Assembly: GCA_028714615.1 (NCBI GenBank)
Contig: JAQTMA010000166.1
Span: forward strand, 1-8,967
DNA: 8,967 nt
Source of the DNA: Anaerolineaceae bacterium
Lineage (GTDB): Bacteria > Chloroflexota > Anaerolineae > Anaerolineales > Anaerolineaceae
Direction of reading: 5' to 3'
The translations under genes and the position numbers were made by a program. Below are positions 6,328 through 8,967 of this stretch, piece after piece. Positions within the stretch are counted from its first letter, which is position 1; each line of letters begins with the position of its first letter. The notes under the pieces are model-generated. The model worked only from the letters and a program-made list of their open reading frames with translations, did not search any database and was not told where the DNA came from.

Positions 6328-6516
6328 TTATTCCTGCTTAATATTCTCTTCATCCATTGGCGATGGTTTTTCTTTGTCCGCGCCTTGTAATCCTTCGCGG
6401 AAAGCTCGGATGCCGCTACCGAGCTCTCCGGCAATCTTGCTGATGCGTCCTACCCCAAAGAGCACCAGGATGATGACGAAGATAATGATCAGTTCAGATG
6501 GTCCAAGGTCACCCAT
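6328..6516 (-). CDS. tatA: Second TatA-type translocase subunit
   Basis: This 62-aa TatA paralogue heads the minus-strand operon tatA2 - tatB-like - ldh. It shows GPSE with Glu at position 8, a hydrophobic helix (9-20), the same GVGRISKI hinge as the other TatA, an amphipathic helix with IRAFREGL, and a charged tail. About 33 of the first 43 residues match the TatA at 1788-1967, while the tails differ, which points to duplication within the lineage. The start ATG 6516-6514 has an excellent Shine-Dalgarno sequence, AAGGAG (6528-6523), 6 nt upstream. Like all TatA proteins it should sit in the cytoplasmic membrane and multimerise at TatBC. Whether the two copies are redundant or specialised cannot be read from the sequence. 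Confidence 0.9.
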   Translation of the reverse strand: MGDLGPSELIIIFVIILVLFGVGRISKIAGELGSGIRAFREGLQGADKEKPSPMDEENIKQE

Positions 6517-6546
6517 AATCCTCTCCTTTCACAATAAACAGGAGTT

Positions 6547-6552
6547 ATTATA
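6547..6552 (-). promoter_or_regulatory. -10 element for the tatA2 - tatB-like - ldh operon
   Basis: The minus strand reads TATAAT at 6552-6547. This gives a predicted start near 6540 and a short leader of about 24 nt before the strong ribosome-binding site of tatA2. No good -35 is seen at the usual distance; TTGACG at 6565-6560 is too close. TATAAT can also be read on the plus strand at 6549-6554, but it has no suitable -35 there. Confidence 0.4.
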
Positions 6553-6610
6553 ATGCATTCGTCAAGAAGGGGGTCGAGGTGAAATTGTCGTCGTCGACCG
6601 TGGGCATGCA

Positions 6611-6638
6611 TTGCAGAGTGAGGGAAGAGGACTATAAT
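6611..6638 (+). promoter_or_regulatory. Possible distal promoter for kimA
   Basis: A perfect TATAAT (6633-6638) has a poor -35, TTGCAG (6611-6616, first three positions match), at a 16-nt spacing. Transcription from here would begin near 6645 and give a leader of about 190 nt that includes the nested inverted repeat. It is weaker than the proximal promoter. Confidence 0.3.
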
Positions 6639-6701
6639 GATGCTCTGTTCAGTATGCTTCCGATGAGAAATCAATCGTTGACAGGAACATCGTTTTCGGA
6701 G

Positions 6702-6757
6702 CCGGTCCAGCATGTGACTTGTTGCGCCTGGCGATACCCAGGCAAATGCTTGACCGG
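6702..6757. repeat. Nested inverted repeat overlapping the -35 of the kimA promoter
   Basis: The outer arms CCGGTCCAGCAT (6702-6713) and ATGCTTGACCGG (6746-6757) pair at 11 of 12 positions. Inside them a perfect 6-bp hairpin, GCCTGG (6726-6731) with CCAGGC (6738-6743), closes a 6-nt loop. The right outer arm contains the TTGACC -35 of the strong promoter. As DNA this may be an operator; as RNA from the distal promoter it would be a two-level stem-loop. Confidence 0.5.
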
Positions 6758-6778
6758 ACTTCTTAATGTATTTATAAT
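6750..6778 (+). promoter_or_regulatory. Strong sigma70-like promoter for kimA
   Basis: TTGACC (6750-6755, 5 of 6) and TATAAT (6773-6778, 6 of 6) are separated by exactly 17 nt, the best promoter in the window. Transcription should start near 6785, about 50 nt before the kimA start codon. Confidence 0.72.
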
Positions 6779-6820
6779 CATTCGCTTGCCTGGTCTACAT
6801 GATGATAAAAGATAGTCTAC

Positions 6821-6828
6821 AAGTAGGT
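6821..6828 (+). promoter_or_regulatory. Ribosome-binding site of kimA
   Basis: AAGTAGGT differs by one base from AAGGAGGT and ends 7 nt before ATG 6836, which fixes the kimA start. Its GTAG part can pair with CTAC directly upstream (6817-6820) or at 6795-6798, so partial masking is possible. Confidence 0.5.
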
Positions 6829-6835
6829 TTGAAAC

Positions 6836-8791
6836 ATGCAGAAACAAGAAATGATGGATGAGGGAAACGGGACTGGAGTCCAGCACCGGACGACAGGTTT
6901 TAAACCTCACCGCTCCTGGCGTACCTGGCTGATTGGCCGTCCTCTCCAAACAGCAGATGCTCCCCACCAGACGATCGGTAAATTTATCGGTTTAGCAGTA
7001 TTTGCATCGGACGCGCTGTCTTCCACTGCATACAGTACCCAGGAAATGATGTTAGTCCTGGCGATTGCAGGAACAGCCGGGTTCGGATTTATCTTACCCC
7101 TGACCGTGGGAATTGTTGTTCTACTGGCCATCTTAACCCTCTCCTACGAGCAGACCATCCATGCCTACTCAGGCGGCGGGGGGGCGTATATTGTCTCGCG
7201 CGACAACCTGGGCGATCTTCCGGCTCAAATTGCAGCAGCCGCCCTGTTAACCGACTATATCCTTACCGTGGCAGTATCGATTTCTTCCGGGGTTGCCCAG
7301 CTCGTCTCAGCCGATGAACGTTTATTCGGTTATCGGGTAGAGATTGCCATCGCATTTGTTATGCTCATCATGATCGTCAATTTACGGGGTGTGAAGGAAT
7401 CCGGAGCTGCCTTCGCAGCGCCAACCTATCTCTTCCTGGGCTTGATTTTTTTATCGGTTGGGATCGGGGTCTTCAAGTCGCTGACGGGAACATTGACGAC
7501 TGTCATCGATGCCCCTCCATTAGAAGTCATCTCCGCTGCACAGGGGATGACCCTCTTCTTATTGTTGAGGGCCTTCGCTAGTGGAACAACCGCATTAACC
7601 GGAGTCGAAGCTATCTCAAACGGGATTCCGGCTTTCAAAGAGCCCCGCTCTAAAAATGCAGGAACCACCTTAATCTGGATGGCCTTCATTCTCGGAACCT
7701 TGCTGATCGGCACGGCCTTTCTGGCTCACCAGGTTGCGGCAGTACCCTCCGAACAAGAAACGATCATATCCCAGGTTGTACGGACAGCGCTAGGCAACCG
7801 GGGTCCTCTCTACCTGATAACCATCCTGATGACCACGATCATCTTGATCATGGCAGCCAACACCTCGTTTGCGGACTTTCCCCGGTTAAGTGCCATCGCC
7901 GCAGTCGATGGCTTCCTTCCGCGCCAATTGGCATACCGGGGCAGCCGCCTGGTTTATTCTCGTGGCATCATTGCCCTGGCGATGATTGCATGCTTGCTGA
8001 TCGTAATATTCCAAGCCTCTGTCACCCGCCTGATCCCGCTTTATGCGATCGGTGTATTCTTATCCTTCACCCTCTCACAGGCCGGTATGGCCCACCGGTG
8101 GTGGAAGATCGGCCACATGAAAGCTGGTGAAGAAATCAAGGAGCGCGGCTCTCTGCTGCGATATGATAAGGGCTGGGAACATAAGATGATCATCAATGGG
8201 ATCGGATCGATGATGACCGCTATCGTCACCTTGGTGTTTGCAGTAACTAAGTTCTCCGAGGGTGCTTATGTGGTCGTTATCATCATTCCGATCCTGGTTG
8301 CGACGTTTTCATATATTCATCATCATTACCAACAACTTGCCAAAGCGCTATCTCTCGAGAATTACGGACCTCCTTCCCGGATTTGCCGGCATCGGGTGAT
8401 CCTGCCGCTCAGCGGTGTGCACCGCGGAACGTTGGCTGCCCTCCGTTATGCACGGACGCTCTCAGATGACATTACCGCCGTTCATGTCTCAATTGATGGC
8501 GACGAATCCGACAAATTACAAAAGAAATGGGAAGTATGGGGCGAAGGGGTTCGTCTGGTCATCCTCGATTCTCCGTACCGGTTATTCCTTGAGCCATTGC
8601 TCGATTACGTTGAAGAAATTGCTGCACAACGTCAACCGAATGAGATTATCACCATCGTTGTTCCCCAATTTGTACCAAATCATTTTTGGAACAATGCATT
8701 GCATACACAGACCGCATTGAGTTTGCGACTCGCCCTGCTCTTCCGCAAAGACATTGTGGTAACGGATGTCCCATACCAGGTAAACACGTAA
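6836..8791 (+). CDS. kimA: KimA-type potassium importer of the APC superfamily
   Basis: The 651-aa protein has about twelve membrane helices (residues about 48-490) and a cytosolic C-terminal domain (about 515-651) resembling a universal-stress-protein fold (RVILPLSG, then GTLAALRYAR, then VHVSID). The pattern FASDALSSTAYSTQE, GGGGAYIVSRDNLG, TDYILTVAVSIS and TALTGVEAISN matches Bacillus subtilis KimA (YdaO), a proton-coupled high-affinity K+ importer inhibited by c-di-AMP. With a shift of 23, D59, Y66, D140, T144 and S148 coincide with the K+-site residues D36, Y43, D117, T121 and S125 of KimA as I recall them; Y403 probably equals Y377. The protein is longer than B. subtilis KimA, partly through a polar N-terminal extension of about 23 residues. 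Related APC amino-acid permeases are the alternative. An RCK gene follows after 27 nt, which supports a K+ role. Confidence 0.85.
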   Translation: MQKQEMMDEGNGTGVQHRTTGFKPHRSWRTWLIGRPLQTADAPHQTIGKFIGLAVFASDALSSTAYSTQEMMLVLAIAGTAGFGFILPLTVGIVVLLAILTLSYEQTIHAYSGGGGAYIVSRDNLGDLPAQIAAAALLTDYILTVAVSISSGVAQLVSADERLFGYRVEIAIAFVMLIMIVNLRGVKESGAAFAAPTYLFLGLIFLSVGIGVFKSLTGTLTTVIDAPPLEVISAAQGMTLFLLLRAFASGTTALTGVEAISNGIPAFKEPRSKNAGTTLIWMAFILGTLLIGTAFLAHQVAAVPSEQETIISQVVRTALGNRGPLYLITILMTTIILIMAANTSFADFPRLSAIAAVDGFLPRQLAYRGSRLVYSRGIIALAMIACLLIVIFQASVTRLIPLYAIGVFLSFTLSQAGMAHRWWKIGHMKAGEEIKERGSLLRYDKGWEHKMIINGIGSMMTAIVTLVFAVTKFSEGAYVVVIIIPILVATFSYIHHHYQQLAKALSLENYGPPSRICRHRVILPLSGVHRGTLAALRYARTLSDDITAVHVSIDGDESDKLQKKWEVWGEGVRLVILDSPYRLFLEPLLDYVEEIAAQRQPNEIITIVVPQFVPNHFWNNALHTQTALSLRLALLFRKDIVVTDVPYQVNT

Positions 8792-8818
8792 GTTGTCATG
8801 GATGAGAAGAGGAAAGCT

Positions 8819-8967
8819 ATGAAAGTGATCATTGTAGGTTGTGGCAGGCTGGGTATTGAGTTGGCATACCGTCTCTACCAGGGCGGGCATGATGTTTCTG
8901 TGATTGATGCAGTTTCAGCAGCGTTCAACAATTTGCCGCCGGATTTTCAAGGTCGGACTATCGAAGG
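8819..8967 (+). CDS. trkA: TrkA/Ktr-type RCK potassium-uptake regulatory protein (5' part only)
   Basis: The first 49 residues are visible; the 3' end lies outside the window. They form the start of a Rossmann RCK (TrkA_N) domain: MKVIIVGCGRLG with the nucleotide-binding glycines (GCGRLG, 7-12), then GHDVSVID with an acidic residue ending the second strand (D30), then FNNLPPDFQGRTIE, all as in TrkA/KtrA proteins. Such subunits gate K+ transporters or channels in response to nucleotides. ATG 8819 is chosen because AGAGGA lies 5-6 nt upstream; the in-frame ATG at 8798 has no ribosome-binding site and would overlap this signal. The gene begins 27 nt after kimA, so the two are likely co-transcribed. 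Whether a C-terminal TrkA_C or second RCK domain follows is unknown. Confidence 0.88.
   Translation, partial: MKVIIVGCGRLGIELAYRLYQGGHDVSVIDAVSAAFNNLPPDFQGRTIE

Larger units (their letters stand above)
6517..6835. other. Divergent intergenic region between tatA2 and kimA
   Basis: No coding sequence is convincing in these 319 nt. Going right, they contain the tatA2 ribosome-binding site and -10, a small inverted repeat (GGTCGA 6572-6577 with TCGACC 6594-6599), a weak plus-strand promoter (6611-6638), a nested inverted repeat (6702-6757), a strong plus-strand promoter (6750-6778), two GTCTACA direct repeats (6793-6799 and 6815-6821), and the kimA ribosome-binding site. Confidence 0.6.

Noticed and set aside
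5789..6553. A 254-codon open frame on the plus strand across tatA2, the tatB-like gene and the start of ldh
   Set aside because: It is antisense to three well-supported genes, its translation is rich in Ser, Arg and Ile with no domain pattern, and it has no ribosome-binding site. It is a shadow frame.
6678..6683. Perfect TTGACA -35 in the kimA upstream region
   Set aside because: The sequence 16-18 nt downstream (GCCGGT region) has no resemblance to a -10 element.
6645..6835. c-di-AMP (ydaO-type) riboswitch in the kimA leader
   Set aside because: The position and gene would fit, but none of the conserved riboswitch segments I know can be recognised, and the strong promoter at 6750-6778 would leave only about 50 nt of leader.

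Overview
The window looks like a stretch of ordinary bacterial chromosome, most likely from a Chloroflexota (Anaerolineae-like) genome. This is inferred from the style of the proteins (TatA with GVGRISKI after its membrane helix, an MtaB with CTFCVTTLARG, a KimA-type transporter followed by a TrkA-type RCK protein) and from the moderate GC content. No database search was possible, so the lineage is a judgement. No mobile element, CRISPR array, rRNA or tRNA was seen.

Layout, left to right. (1) The 3' end of a gene for a LamG/DUF1080-like jelly-roll domain is followed 4 nt later by a complete mtaB-type tRNA methylthiotransferase. (2) A small tatA has its own extended -10 promoter and converges on tatC (minus strand); a hairpin lies between them. 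(3) tatC and a GH13 alpha-glucosidase diverge from a roughly 300-nt region that holds three inverted repeats and a sigma70-like promoter. (4) The alpha-glucosidase converges on a minus-strand operon, tatA2 - tatB-like - L-lactate dehydrogenase. The two transcription units share a 17-bp-stem bidirectional terminator. (5) A second divergent region of about 320 nt separates that operon from kimA (APC-type K+ importer) and the start of a trkA-type RCK gene. It contains two candidate kimA promoters and a nested inverted repeat.

Functional themes. Protein export: two TatA paralogues, one TatB-like protein and TatC make a complete twin-arginine translocase, encoded as two clusters. Sugar use: the glucosidase releases glucose intracellularly, and the lactate dehydrogenase keeps the residues known to bind the allosteric activator fructose-1,6-bisphosphate, so glycolytic flux could switch on lactate production. 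Potassium homeostasis: kimA and the RCK gene look like one operon.

I found no clearly new multi-gene system. The least explained signals are non-coding: the nested, possibly switching stem-loop over the kimA promoter, and the palindromes around the glucosidase and tatC starts.
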